DNA of 64,000 nucleotides, taken from the NCBI GenBank assembly GCA_020848035.1, contig JADLAX010000065.1:62001-126000 (forward strand), given 5' to 3'. The stretch is from Anaerolineae bacterium (GTDB lineage Bacteria > Chloroflexota > Anaerolineae > Promineifilales > Promineifilaceae). The notes under the pieces were generated by a model. It had not been told where the DNA came from. It saw nothing but the letters and a program-made list of their open reading frames with translations, and did no database searches. The translations under genes and the position numbers were made by a program. This document shows, piece after piece, positions 41,263-50,068 of the stretch. Within the stretch, counting starts at the first letter, position 1; every line of letters begins with the position of its first letter.

Positions 41263-43044
41263 ATGCTAAAAACACACAGCTGCGGTCAACTGCGGCTTGA
41301 AAACGTTGGAGAAACAGTCACGCTGGCGGGCTGGGTCAACCGCCGCCGGGACATGGGCGGGGTCATTTTTATCGACTTGCGCGACCGCGACGGTAAGACG
41401 CAGGTGGTGGTTAACGCCAGCGAGACCCAAGAGGGGTTTGCCGCGGCCGAGCAGATTCGCAGTGAGTTTGTGGTCCGGGTGACGGGTGTGGTGTCGCAAC
41501 GGCCGTCTGGCCAGGAAAACGAAAATCTCGCCACCGGTCACATCGAAGTGATTGCCCGTGAAGTGGTGGTGCTGAACCCGGCCAAAACGCCCCCGTTTCT
41601 GATCGACCGTGACGACGTGGTCGACGAGAGCCTGCGTCTGAAATATCGCTATCTGGACCTGCGCCGCGAGCGCATGCAGCGCAACCTGACCATTCGCCAC
41701 AAAGCCATCAAGTTCATTCGTGACTTTTTAGACCAGCGCGGCTTTTTGGAAGTGGAAACCCCCATCCTGTTCAAAAGCACCCCCGAAGGGGCCCGCGATT
41801 ACCTGGTGCCCAGCCGCGTCCATCCCGGCCAGTTTTACGCCCTGCCGCAAAGCCCACAACAGCTTAAGCAGCTGCTCATGGTGGCTGGCTACGAGCGTTA
41901 CTTCCAGATTGCCCGCTGCTTCCGCGATGAAGATTTGCGCGCCGACCGCCAGCCGGAATTTACCCAGCTGGACATGGAAATGAGCTTCGTCGAGCGCGAC
42001 GACATTTTGAACCTGGTTGAATCGCTCATGGTGGGCATGGTAAAACACACCAGCCTGGTGCCCCTGGCCTACGACAAATTCCCCCGCCTGAGCTACGCCG
42101 ACGTGGTGAACCGCTACGGCACCGACCGGCCCGATTTGCGCTACGGGCTGGAGCTGGTCAGCATTGGCGACATCGTGGCGGACAGCGCCTTCCGCGTGTT
42201 TGCCGAGAACGTGGCTGCGGGCAACCCGGTGAAGGCGATTTGTGTGCCGGGCTGCGGCGAATACAGCCGCAAACAGATGACCGAGCTGGAAGACCTGGCC
42301 AAAACCGCCGGAGCCAAAGGGTTAGCCTGGTTAGCCATCCACCCAGAGACGGGCGAAATGCGCGGCCCCATCGCCAAATTTTTCACCGTGGATCAGCTGA
42401 TTACCATTACCGAACGGATGAAGGCTGGCCCTGGCGACCTGATTTTGATTTCCAGCGACACCAAAGCGATTGTGCACGAAGTGCTGCACACCCTGCGCAG
42501 CGAAATGGGCAACCGCCTGGGGCTAACCAACACCAACACGCTGGCCTTTGCCTGGGTGGTGGACTTCCCCCTGTTTGAAGAGGGCATGGAAGACGGTCAT
42601 TATGCCCCCAGCCACCACATGTTTACGGCCCCGAAGCGGGCGCACATTCCGCTGCTGGACAGCGATCCAGGCCAGGTGCTGAGCGAGCAGTACGACCTGG
42701 TGTGCAACGGCTTTGAGGTAGCGGGCGGCAGTATTCGTATTCACGAACGGCCGCTTCAGCGCAAAATCATGGAGCTGATCGGTTTTTCCTGGGAAGAGGC
42801 CGAGGACCAGTTTGGCCACATGCTGGAGGCGTTTGAGTACGGCGCACCCCCGCACGGCGGCATCGCCCCCGGCATTGACCGGCTGGTGGCCCTGATGGCT
42901 GGTGAGCCCAACATCCGCGAGGTGATGGCTTTCCCCAAGACGGCCCAGGCCACCGACCTGATGGCCAGCGCCCCGTCGCCCGTGGTGCAGCGTCAGCTCG
43001 ATGACCTGCACATCGCCCTGGCGCTTAAGGACAAAGCCAAATAA
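41263..43044 (+). CDS. aspS: Aspartyl-tRNA synthetase (bacterial type)
   Basis: The 593-residue class II synthetase has the N-terminal OB-fold (GWVNRRRDMGGVIFIDLRDRDG), motif 2 (FQIARCFRDEDLRADRQPEFTQ, split by a bacterial pattern), and motif 3 (GGIAPGIDRLVALM). The bacterial GAD insertion is present between them. It charges tRNA-Asp (and possibly tRNA-Asn if non-discriminating, which cannot be told here). AAGGTAAATCAAC precedes ATG 41263. Confidence 0.97.
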   Translation: MLKTHSCGQLRLENVGETVTLAGWVNRRRDMGGVIFIDLRDRDGKTQVVVNASETQEGFAAAEQIRSEFVVRVTGVVSQRPSGQENENLATGHIEVIAREVVVLNPAKTPPFLIDRDDVVDESLRLKYRYLDLRRERMQRNLTIRHKAIKFIRDFLDQRGFLEVETPILFKSTPEGARDYLVPSRVHPGQFYALPQSPQQLKQLLMVAGYERYFQIARCFRDEDLRADRQPEFTQLDMEMSFVERDDILNLVESLMVGMVKHTSLVPLAYDKFPRLSYADVVNRYGTDRPDLRYGLELVSIGDIVADSAFRVFAENVAAGNPVKAICVPGCGEYSRKQMTELEDLAKTAGAKGLAWLAIHPETGEMRGPIAKFFTVDQLITITERMKAGPGDLILISSDTKAIVHEVLHTLRSEMGNRLGLTNTNTLAFAWVVDFPLFEEGMEDGHYAPSHHMFTAPKRAHIPLLDSDPGQVLSEQYDLVCNGFEVAGGSIRIHERPLQRKIMELIGFSWEEAEDQFGHMLEAFEYGAPPHGGIAPGIDRLVALMAGEPNIREVMAFPKTAQATDLMASAPSPVVQRQLDDLHIALALKDKAK

Positions 43045-43085
43045 GCTGCGGCTGCGGCCGTTTCCCGGCCAATCAACGGTAAAAC

Positions 43086-43125
43086 AAAGCGGGGCATCTT
43101 CTTGGAAGATGCCCCGCTTTTCTTT
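43086..43125 (+). terminator. Terminator of aspS
   Basis: A perfect 16-bp stem (AAAGCGGGGCATCTTC and complement) with loop TTG is followed by TCTTTC. Confidence 0.92.
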
Positions 43126-43151
43126 CGGTTATCTCAGCTCGCGCTGTCCAA

Positions 43152-44465
43152 TCAAAGTTTTTCTACGGTCATGCCAAACAGCTGGGCCAGCATTTCAATG
43201 TCGGCCAGGTGATGGCCCGACATGAGCAGGTAGTGGTGTGAAGAGAGGGTGTTGACCATGTGACGGCCGTTTGGCACCCGAATCACCGCCCCGTTCAGGC
43301 AGTCGGAATTGGCGTACTGCGTGTACGCCGTAATGTCACCCTCGGTGATGGTTAGTTTGTTCAGCGACGGACTCAGCTTGGCCAGCGTCATGTTGCCCTC
43401 CGGCAGCCGGGCGTCAATCGCCGTGGCGTTGTCATCCACAATCGCCAGCACCTTGTTGCGTAGCTTCCACTCAGTAGCAAACGACGGCGGCACCACGCCC
43501 AGGTAGCCACAGTGAGCGGCCAAAATGTAGTTGTCCGGATTGCCCTCAACTTCGGGGAAGTGGGGGATGCGCTCATGCTTCAGCGCCGCCTGACCCATCA
43601 GGAACGGGTACAGGTTGGTCATCATAATCGGCATGCCCAGCGATTTGTGCAGCAGGTATTTGGTCAACATCGACATCGTATCCGCTTCGCAGCCCCAAAT
43701 CAGACCCATCTCTTCGTACAGCATGCTCCAGGCCAGGCAAGGGGTCGTGTCAGAGAAGTGCGATTCATTGAGGCAGTTGATGCCCACACCGCGAATCGCC
43801 GGGTCCTGCGCCAACTCATCTTTCACCGTGATGTAAATTTTGATGGCGCTGAGCAGCTGGCGGTTGGTGATGTCTACTGGCCAGTTCCACTGCTGCCACA
43901 CCGCTTCGGCGTCGGCGTCAGCAACGGCCTTGGCCCGCGCGGCCATCTCCTTGAAGCTCTTTTTAACGATGGTCACGCCAAAGTTGGTCATCATGCGCTG
44001 GGTGCACTCGTCTTCCCACCAGTAGAATCGCTTGAAGATGCTGGCCTGAAAGCCTTCACCGGGATTGTCCTGGAAGACGAGGAATTTGGTGTGCTTCAGC
44101 TCCCGCTTCACGCTCAGGGCGCGGCACGCTTTGCGCGTTTGCTCCAGACTGTACGGGGCCAGAACGTTCAGCCCTTCGCTGCGCAGATAGCTGGCGATCT
44201 CCCAATCCCACATTAGCACGGTGCCAAATTCGGAGGTTACCGTCAGGATAGGCAGGTCGATCTGCTTAAATTCGTCCAGGCGGCGGTACGCTTCGCCCAG
44301 GAGTTGGGGAAAGATAATCGCTTCGGCTTCGGGGATGCTGCTGCCCAGCGGCAGTGGTTCTAAAAATTCGGCATCTTCGGCCAGCTGTTCTTTTAGAATG
44401 GCCAGTTGTTCGTCAAATTCATGGTCACGGCCCTCAAAATAGAGGGGAAGTAAACGTGCTTTCAT
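43152..44465 (-). CDS. L-fucose/L-arabinose isomerase-like protein
   Basis: The start is ATG 44465, with GAAGGAG nine bases upstream supplied by a dispersed repeat. The 437-residue protein has the fold pattern of the fucose/arabinose isomerase superfamily, with a long N-terminal Rossmann-like part and ends such as NESHFSDTTPCLAWSMLYEEMGLIWGCEADT and HHYLLMSGHH. Typical family enzymes interconvert aldoses and ketoses with Mn2+. The exact substrate is not clear. It is the last gene of the long minus-strand sugar locus. Confidence 0.78.
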   Translation of the reverse strand: MKARLLPLYFEGRDHEFDEQLAILKEQLAEDAEFLEPLPLGSSIPEAEAIIFPQLLGEAYRRLDEFKQIDLPILTVTSEFGTVLMWDWEIASYLRSEGLNVLAPYSLEQTRKACRALSVKRELKHTKFLVFQDNPGEGFQASIFKRFYWWEDECTQRMMTNFGVTIVKKSFKEMAARAKAVADADAEAVWQQWNWPVDITNRQLLSAIKIYITVKDELAQDPAIRGVGINCLNESHFSDTTPCLAWSMLYEEMGLIWGCEADTMSMLTKYLLHKSLGMPIMMTNLYPFLMGQAALKHERIPHFPEVEGNPDNYILAAHCGYLGVVPPSFATEWKLRNKVLAIVDDNATAIDARLPEGNMTLAKLSPSLNKLTITEGDITAYTQYANSDCLNGAVIRVPNGRHMVNTLSSHHYLLMSGHHLADIEMLAQLFGMTVEKL

Positions 44466-44595
44466 GAGGTGTTGCTCCTTCAAAAATAGGCCGCAGATTA
44501 CGCGGATTAGCGTAGATTAAATCTGGTAAATCTGCGCAATCTGCTGATTTTGATTTACGGTGGTCAACGACAGTTGGTGTCGTCTTCTTTTAAGG
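44466..44595 (-). repeat. Repeat unit with terminal Shine-Dalgarno, copy 3
   Basis: The reverse complement runs GACGACACCAACTGTCG, then ATCAGCAGATTGCGCAGATT, then CTGCGGCCTATTTTTGAAGGAG. It matches 16516-16624 through its full length. It exactly fills the space from the stop of one gene to the ribosome-binding site of the next. Confidence 0.85.
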
Positions 44596-45549
44596 TTATT
44601 TGCTGCGGGTGGCAGCGGCCGTTTCTTCCAGCCGCGCAAACAAGTCAGGCGTAATCTCGATGCCGAGCACCTGGCCTACCACCTGCGACCAGCCGTGGAC
44701 AAAGTAGACCCAGCCATCCTCTACCCGCAAATTGCGCGTGTCTACCTGGCGCAGCGCCTGGTGCATAAAATCCAGCTCGCCGCGATAGTTAAACTCCCAG
44801 GCAATGCCATGTTGCGGAAAACGGCCGTCGTCCGTAATGGGTGATCCCGGTGTATCTTTGCCCATGCCGGTGGCGTTGATGACGAGGCTGCCGTCCGGCA
44901 GGCCGTCCATCAGCGCGTCGTTCTGGCGCGGATCGCTGTTGACCACATATTCCACGGCGATGTCCGTGTTGTAGCTGGCCACCATGTGGCGCATATGTTC
45001 CAACCGGTCGGCGGAGCGGTTCACGGCGATAAATTTGGCGGGCCGGTCGCCCTTGTCGGGTTTGTTGATCAGGTGCAGCAGGGTGGCCAGCGCCGAGCCA
45101 CCAGCCCCCAGGCAGAGCACGTGGCCGCCGGTGCGGGCAAAATAACCGCTGCCGATGATGTGGTCCAGGCTCAGCCCGGCGGTGATGGGGTCTTTGGCGT
45201 GGCCTTCAAGACGGCCGTTTCGCTTCGAAATACACGACAATTCCCGCGTCACCTCGGCATACGGATCAAAATAGTCAAACATATCCTCGGCGGCGGCAAA
45301 CAGGTCCAGCTTGTGGGTGGTCACCAACGCGCCCAGCGAGTTGGGATCCTGCTTGATTTGGGCCACGGTAGCCCGGTACGCTGCCGGGTTGTCGTGAATG
45401 GCATGGTCGATGCCTTCCAGCACCACGTCGGGCCGCCCCATCACTTCCATCCACCGCGGAAACACCTGGTTGATGGAGGATTTGCCGGTGGTGACGCCGA
45501 CAAAGTAGAAAGTGGGCTGGGTTTTGCTAACAATTGGATAAGCGGTCAT
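44596..45549 (-). CDS. Shikimate-dehydrogenase-like protein in sugar locus
   Basis: Start ATG 45549 has AAGGAAA upstream. The 317-residue protein has the AroE-like layout: substrate-side TTGKSSINQVFPRWMEVMG, catalytic Lys in GALVTTHKLD, Asp in HAKDPITAG, dinucleotide loop CLGAGGSALATLL and NATGMGKDTPGSP. The usual SLSP substrate motif is replaced, so the substrate is probably not shikimate. Placement between a KDPG aldolase and an isomerase suggests oxidation of a sugar or polyol intermediate. Confidence 0.8.
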   Translation of the reverse strand: MTAYPIVSKTQPTFYFVGVTTGKSSINQVFPRWMEVMGRPDVVLEGIDHAIHDNPAAYRATVAQIKQDPNSLGALVTTHKLDLFAAAEDMFDYFDPYAEVTRELSCISKRNGRLEGHAKDPITAGLSLDHIIGSGYFARTGGHVLCLGAGGSALATLLHLINKPDKGDRPAKFIAVNRSADRLEHMRHMVASYNTDIAVEYVVNSDPRQNDALMDGLPDGSLVINATGMGKDTPGSPITDDGRFPQHGIAWEFNYRGELDFMHQALRQVDTRNLRVEDGWVYFVHGWSQVVGQVLGIEITPDLFARLEETAAATRSK

Positions 45550-45579
45550 AAGCACTTTCCTTTTTATGATAGTTCTTTG

Positions 45580-45660
45580 GCAGTTCGTGATGCGTGAAAC
45601 GTGAAACGAAAATTACGTTTCACGCATCACGTTTCACGCCACAAAACCTGAAAGTTCTTA
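45580..45660 (-). repeat. CGTTTCACG repeat, copy C
   Basis: On the minus strand, CTTTCAGGTTTTGTGGCGTGAAACGTGATGCG recalls the left half of copies A and B. The hairpin arms GTGAAACGTGAAACG and CGTTTCACG-type words flank AAAATTA. A further half-copy is at 46395-46420. Confidence 0.65.
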
Positions 45661-46302
45661 ACGGCGAGCAGCGGCAACGGCCGTTGCAAACGACCGCGCA
45701 ATCGCCGTAATCTCGTCAAATTTTCCAGCAGCGGCCAGGTTTTTGGGGCAGAGCTGGCTGCCCGCGCCCACGGCCACCGCCCCGGCGGCAAACCAGTCGG
45801 CGATGTTGTCAATATCTACGCCGCCAGTGGGCATCATTGGCACGTTGGGGAACGGCCCCTTCAGCGCCTTCATGTACTCCGGGCCGCCTAGCGATCCTGG
45901 GAACAGCTTTACCACATCGCTGCCCAACTGCACCGACGCCATCACTTCCGATGGCGTCAACGCACCCATCATCACCGGCAGGCCGGTGGTCACCATCGCC
46001 TGCGCCAGCGCTGGCTCGGTGTGCGGGCTTACCAGGAACTGTGCCCCGGCCTGCGCCGCTTCGGCCGCCTGGGCTGGCTCGATCAGCGTGCCCATGCCCA
46101 GCACAATCTCATTGCCAAAGCGCTGCGCCAGCGCCGCCACCACCTCCGCCGCGTTGGGCGTGGTGTAGGTAATTTCAATGCCAGTGACGCCACCCGCCAC
46201 CAGCGCCGCCACCATTTCCAGCGTCAGTTCCTTGGACGGCCCGCGAATCACCGCCAGCAGCCCCAGTTCACGAATTTTTTGTAACGTTTCTGCTTTGTCC
46301 AT
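45658..46302 (-). CDS. KDPG/KHG aldolase family protein
   Basis: The 214-residue class I aldolase has the KDPG aldolase motifs: LLAVIRGPSKE, the GVTGIEITYTTPNA segment with the Glu, GMGTLIEPAQA, SPHTEP, the Schiff-base Lys in SDVVKLFPGS, and MPTGGVD. It cleaves 2-keto-3-deoxy-6-phosphogluconate or a related acid to pyruvate and an aldehyde. It fits as the last catabolic step of the locus. Confidence 0.9.
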   Translation of the reverse strand: MDKAETLQKIRELGLLAVIRGPSKELTLEMVAALVAGGVTGIEITYTTPNAAEVVAALAQRFGNEIVLGMGTLIEPAQAAEAAQAGAQFLVSPHTEPALAQAMVTTGLPVMMGALTPSEVMASVQLGSDVVKLFPGSLGGPEYMKALKGPFPNVPMMPTGGVDIDNIADWFAAGAVAVGAGSQLCPKNLAAAGKFDEITAIARSFATAVAAARR

Positions 46303-46321
46303 TTCAACCTCGCAGCCATGC

Positions 46322-46382
46322 AGACCCTAAGGGTTTTGAATTCGACTAATTTATTTCCAAAAGTGGCAAACCCTTAGGGTCT
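46322..46382. repeat. Inverted repeat AGACCCTAAGGGTTT
   Basis: A perfect 15-bp inverted repeat (46322-46336 and 46368-46382) around a 31-base AT-rich loop lies in the spacer between two sugar genes. Confidence 0.75.
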
Positions 46383-46420
46383 CGCCACTCACTATTCATC
46401 ACGTTTCACGTTTTACGCCC

Positions 46421-47389
46421 TCAAACCACCCGATACTTGGGCATCTCTCCGCGCAGCACCGCCAGGCAGTCGGCCAGGGCCATGCGGCCCATGGCGTTGG
46501 TGGCGTCGTCGGTGTGTGCCCCCATGTGCGGCGTGGGAATCACCTGCGGCAGGGCCAGCAGCGCATTGTCCGCGCCGGGTGGCTCCTGCTGGAAGGCATC
46601 CAGCGCGGCTCCGGCCAGGTGGCCGCTGGTGAGCGCCGCCAGCAGCGCCGCCTCGTCCACCAGCTCGCCGCGCGAGGTGTTGATCAGGTACGATCCGGCC
46701 TTCATTTGCTGCAAAAAGTGGCCATCAACCATGTTGATGGTGGCAGGCAAAACCGGCACGTGCAGCGAGACGATGTCGGCTTGCGCCAGCAGTTCAGTCA
46801 GCGAGACAAGCTGCACGTGGTGCCCGGTGGCAAAGGCGGCGTCGGTCGCTACGTCGAAGGCCAGCAGGGTGCAGTCGAAGCCTGCCAGCCGCCGAGCGAC
46901 CTCTTTGCCGATGGCGCCTAATCCCACCAACCCCACCGTTTTGCCTACTAGCGACTGTCCTTTGAGCCGGGGCCAGCCGCCGAGCCGGGTTTGGGTTACG
47001 GCCGTTGCCACCGGCCTAACCAAACTCAACATCAGCAGCACCGTCAGCTCCGCCACCGACGCCGAATTGGCCCCCGGCGTGTTGGTCACGACGATGCCGC
47101 ACGCCTGGGCCGCCGCCAGATCGACGTTGTTAATGCCCACGCCGTAGCGGGCGACCACCTGGAGATTGGGACCAGCCGCCAGGGCCGCCGCATCAATTTC
47201 GTCCAGCCCTGCAATGTAGCCGTCCACGTCGGGCAGCAGTTCCTGCAATTGCACCGAGGTCAGCGGTTTGCCGGATTCGTTGTAGGTGACGCGGGCAACG
47301 GCCGTTTCCAACTCAACTTTCTGCCGTGGATCAAAACGGCCGAATGAGGTAGACGTCACCAGCACGTGACATTCGTTCAGGGGTTTCAT
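46421..47389 (-). CDS. D-isomer 2-hydroxyacid dehydrogenase (phosphoglycerate-dehydrogenase-like)
   Basis: The start is ATG 47389, overlapping the upstream stop as ATGA. A longer frame has no homology. The 322-residue protein has NAD-binding GLGAIGKEVARRL, the Arg-Glu-His triad regions VVARYGVGINNVD, INTSRGELVDEAAL and TPHMGAHT. It reduces or oxidises a D-2-hydroxyacid such as a sugar acid. The neighbouring genes suggest a catabolic rather than serine-synthesis role. Confidence 0.88.
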   Translation of the reverse strand: MKPLNECHVLVTSTSFGRFDPRQKVELETAVARVTYNESGKPLTSVQLQELLPDVDGYIAGLDEIDAAALAAGPNLQVVARYGVGINNVDLAAAQACGIVVTNTPGANSASVAELTVLLMLSLVRPVATAVTQTRLGGWPRLKGQSLVGKTVGLVGLGAIGKEVARRLAGFDCTLLAFDVATDAAFATGHHVQLVSLTELLAQADIVSLHVPVLPATINMVDGHFLQQMKAGSYLINTSRGELVDEAALLAALTSGHLAGAALDAFQQEPPGADNALLALPQVIPTPHMGAHTDDATNAMGRMALADCLAVLRGEMPKYRVV

Positions 47390-47973
47390 CCCGCCTCCGC
47401 CGCGGCCCAGCGCGGATTGTCCACGATGGCCGGTTGGCCATCGTGCTGCACGACCAGCTTGCGGAACCCTTTCTGCTCGATGGTGCCATAGTCGTGCCCG
47501 GCGTCGCCGGGGTACACAAAAAAGGTGATCAAATCTTCGTCCAGGCTGGCGTTGACGGAGCGATGCGCCCAGCGGGGCAGCACGCATAGCACTCGCCCCG
47601 GATACAGCGGCTCGACGGCCCACTCGCCTTCCGGCGTTTCCATCACCATGAAGCCGTGACCCTTCAAGCAGTAATAAATTTCGCCCGTTTCCAGCACTTC
47701 GTGGAAGTGGCCTTTGGTCATGTGGTATTCGTCGCCCACCAGGCCGGGATGCACGATGGAGATGCCGTGCAGCAGCTCGCCGGGCACGGTGGGGCGGCGC
47801 AGTTCATATACTTCGTATAGTAAATCATCACCCTGCGCCAGCCGCTGTTGGTAAGCGGTCTGGTCCAGGTACTGTCCCTTCATCGCCGTCAGGTGACGCT
47901 GGATGTGGTTGTCATATTCCGAGGGAATGAAGTCGGGACCGTTCAGGTCGAAGCCAAAAGGGATTGTTTTCAC
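47386..47973 (-). CDS. Cupin-type phosphoglucose isomerase
   Basis: The 195-residue protein has the cupin PGI motifs YHMTKGHFHEVLETGEIYYCLKG and PRWAHRSVN, with His/Glu metal ligands, as in archaeal glucose-6-phosphate isomerase (PF06560). It starts at GTG 47973, which overlaps the upstream stop (GTGA) and lies inside ACGGCCGTG after AGGAGG. Cupin PGI is unusual for bacteria; here it may act on another sugar phosphate of the pathway. Confidence 0.85.
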   Translation of the reverse strand: MKTIPFGFDLNGPDFIPSEYDNHIQRHLTAMKGQYLDQTAYQQRLAQGDDLLYEVYELRRPTVPGELLHGISIVHPGLVGDEYHMTKGHFHEVLETGEIYYCLKGHGFMVMETPEGEWAVEPLYPGRVLCVLPRWAHRSVNASLDEDLITFFVYPGDAGHDYGTIEQKGFRKLVVQHDGQPAIVDNPRWAAAEAG

Positions 47974-48929
47974 GGCCGTTCCTCCTGCTGTGGGGGAAAT
48001 GCCAGCCGTTGGGCAATGTTTCCTCCCATAAGTTGATAAATGGTTTCTGGTTCAAGCGCCATCTGTTCCAGGCGCGTTTTGATGTGGGTGATAAACGCCG
48101 CCATGCCCGGTGCCCCGCCAAACTGGCTCCACAGGCCGCTGTCGGCCAGGTCGGTGGCCAGCACAATCTGGCGGGTCAGCCCCGCCGCCGCCATCTTTTC
48201 CAGCAGCGGCCAGACGGTTTGCGCCGGCTGGTATTTGGGGCGGAAGAAGGTGTCGTACTCCAGCATTGCGCCCGATTGGGCGATGGTTTGGTGGAAGGCA
48301 AAGTCGGGCCGCTTGTCCACGTGGCAAAAGACCAGCCGCTGCGGACTGACGCCGTGGTCGAGGAAAAATTGCAGGAAATCCTCAACGGCCGTTCCCCTTT
48401 CCGTGTGCATTTCGATGGCGCAGCCGGTGGCCAGGCAGGCGCTGGCCGCCGCTTCCAGCAAATGGTGCGGCGTTGCCGCCAGCGTCGCTTCGCCAGCAAT
48501 TTTGATGAAACCGGCGCGCACGGGCTGGGGCGTATCGGCCGTTTCGGCCAGCGCCACCGTCAGCTCGCGCACGAACAGGTCAGCGGCGGCGGCGCTGCCC
48601 ATCTGCCAGAGCGGGGCAGCGGGTGGGTAGTAAAGGCGGCGGTGGAAGCCGGTGCAGGCGATGAGGTGTACGCCGCTGGCCTGGGCGAGTTGGGGCAGGA
48701 TACGGCCGTTCCGTCCACACCCGCCCGGTTGACAATCAACCACAGCCCCGCCGCCCGCCGCTTTGTACTGCTGGAGTTCGCGGGTAACGGCCGTTTCATC
48801 AAACAGCACCGGCGCAGACGGATCGGCCCCCACGACTGGCTCAATCCAGACGTGGCTGTGGCCATCCACGATGCCCAGTTCGGCCGGATCCACCGGCCCC
48901 AAAACGGTGGTGACGACAGAACGACTCAT
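47970..48929 (-). CDS. Phosphotriesterase-like amidohydrolase (putative lactonase)
   Basis: The start is ATG 48929, one base after the preceding stop. The 319-residue protein resembles the phosphotriesterase/lactonase family: LGIVDGHSHVW with metal-binding His, GFIKIAGEAT with the Lys position, CAIEMHTERG, LVFCHVDKRPDF and IVLATDLADSG. In sugar loci such enzymes commonly open lactones made by a dehydrogenase. It is encoded directly after a zinc dehydrogenase, which supports that role. Confidence 0.85.
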   Translation of the reverse strand: MSRSVVTTVLGPVDPAELGIVDGHSHVWIEPVVGADPSAPVLFDETAVTRELQQYKAAGGGAVVDCQPGGCGRNGRILPQLAQASGVHLIACTGFHRRLYYPPAAPLWQMGSAAAADLFVRELTVALAETADTPQPVRAGFIKIAGEATLAATPHHLLEAAASACLATGCAIEMHTERGTAVEDFLQFFLDHGVSPQRLVFCHVDKRPDFAFHQTIAQSGAMLEYDTFFRPKYQPAQTVWPLLEKMAAAGLTRQIVLATDLADSGLWSQFGGAPGMAAFITHIKTRLEQMALEPETIYQLMGGNIAQRLAFPPQQEERP

Positions 48930-48930
48930 C

Positions 48931-49980
48931 TCACGGCTCCAGCGACACCCGCAGGTTGGCACCATCGGCGGCGGCGGCAAAGGCGGCCACCGCCTCGCGC
49001 AGCGGGAAGCGGCTGGTGATTAGCGGAGCCAGATCCAGCCGCCCCGAGTTGACGATGTCGGCGGCACGCAGGCAGTCGTAGGTGCTGCACGCCGTCGTGC
49101 CGGTGATGACCAGCTCGCGGTAATGCACGACGTTGGCATCGAGCTGGATAAACGGATCGTGCTTGGCCAGCCCGCCAAAAAAGTTGATCCGCCCGCCAAT
49201 GGCGGCAATGTCGATGGCCGACTGCTGCGCCGCTTTAGACGGCGCGGCCACGATGATGACGTCCGCGCCGCGCCCACCGCTCTCGGCCAGCACCACGGCG
49301 CGTAAATCGTCGTGGATGGGGTCCACCACACAATCCGCGCCCAGGGCCAGCGCCTGCTGCCGCCGGTCGGCCGACGGCTCGCTGACGATGACCCGCAGCG
49401 CCCCACGCAGCCGGGCCAGCTTCAGGTGCAGAATGCCAATCGGCCCCGCGCCCATGACCACGACCACGTCGCCATCGTGCACGTTGATGGCGTTCTGGCC
49501 ACGCAGCACGCAGGCCAGCGGCTCGATCAGCGCCGCCACGGCGGGGTCTACGCCGTCCTGGATGGGCATCAGGTTGCCCTGCTGGATGGCCAGGGCGGGC
49601 ACGCGCATGTATTCGGCAAATGCGCCGTCGAGGTTAATGCCAATCGCCTGGAAGTCGGGGTCCATGTTATTGTTGCCGGAGATGGTGGCCCGGTTACGGC
49701 CGTAACCCATGTTCGGTGCCACAAACACCCGCTGGCCCACGGCATAACCCACCACCTGATCACCCATTTCGGCAATTTCACCCACCACCTCGTGGCCGGG
49801 AATGCGCACCGCGCCGGGCGGGTAGTGACGGTGGCCACCCTTGTAAATGCGCAAATCGGTGCCGCAAATATTGGCGTTCAATACCTTGATCAGCACCTCG
49901 TCCGGTCCAATTTCGGGACGCGGCACCGTTTCCACACGAATGTCTTCAGGTCCGTGATAGACCGCAGCTAACATAGTCAT
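48931..49980 (-). CDS. Zinc-dependent medium-chain sugar/polyol dehydrogenase
   Basis: The 349-residue MDR enzyme has catalytic zinc residues in NICGTDLRIYKGG and GHEVVG, and the coenzyme motif VVVMGAGPIGILHLKLA. The structural zinc loop is degenerate (no four-Cys cluster), as in several sorbitol- or threonine-dehydrogenase relatives. It probably oxidises a polyol or sugar to a ketose or lactone using NAD. Confidence 0.9.
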   Translation of the reverse strand: MTMLAAVYHGPEDIRVETVPRPEIGPDEVLIKVLNANICGTDLRIYKGGHRHYPPGAVRIPGHEVVGEIAEMGDQVVGYAVGQRVFVAPNMGYGRNRATISGNNNMDPDFQAIGINLDGAFAEYMRVPALAIQQGNLMPIQDGVDPAVAALIEPLACVLRGQNAINVHDGDVVVVMGAGPIGILHLKLARLRGALRVIVSEPSADRRQQALALGADCVVDPIHDDLRAVVLAESGGRGADVIIVAAPSKAAQQSAIDIAAIGGRINFFGGLAKHDPFIQLDANVVHYRELVITGTTACSTYDCLRAADIVNSGRLDLAPLITSRFPLREAVAAFAAAADGANLRVSLEP

Positions 49981-50002
49981 TTCTCCAAATTTATATGAGA
50001 CT

Positions 50003-50056
50003 GGAGATTAGAGATTGGAGATTAAGTGTCCTGTCAATCTCCAATCTCTAATCTCC
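50003..50056. repeat. Word-type hairpin: GGAGATTAGAGATTGGAGATT
   Basis: A perfect 21-bp inverted repeat with a 12-base loop lies in the spacer between two sugar genes. A half-copy of the same words precedes the mutase gene at about 11198-11224. Confidence 0.8.
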
Positions 50057-50068
50057 AATCTCCCCAAA

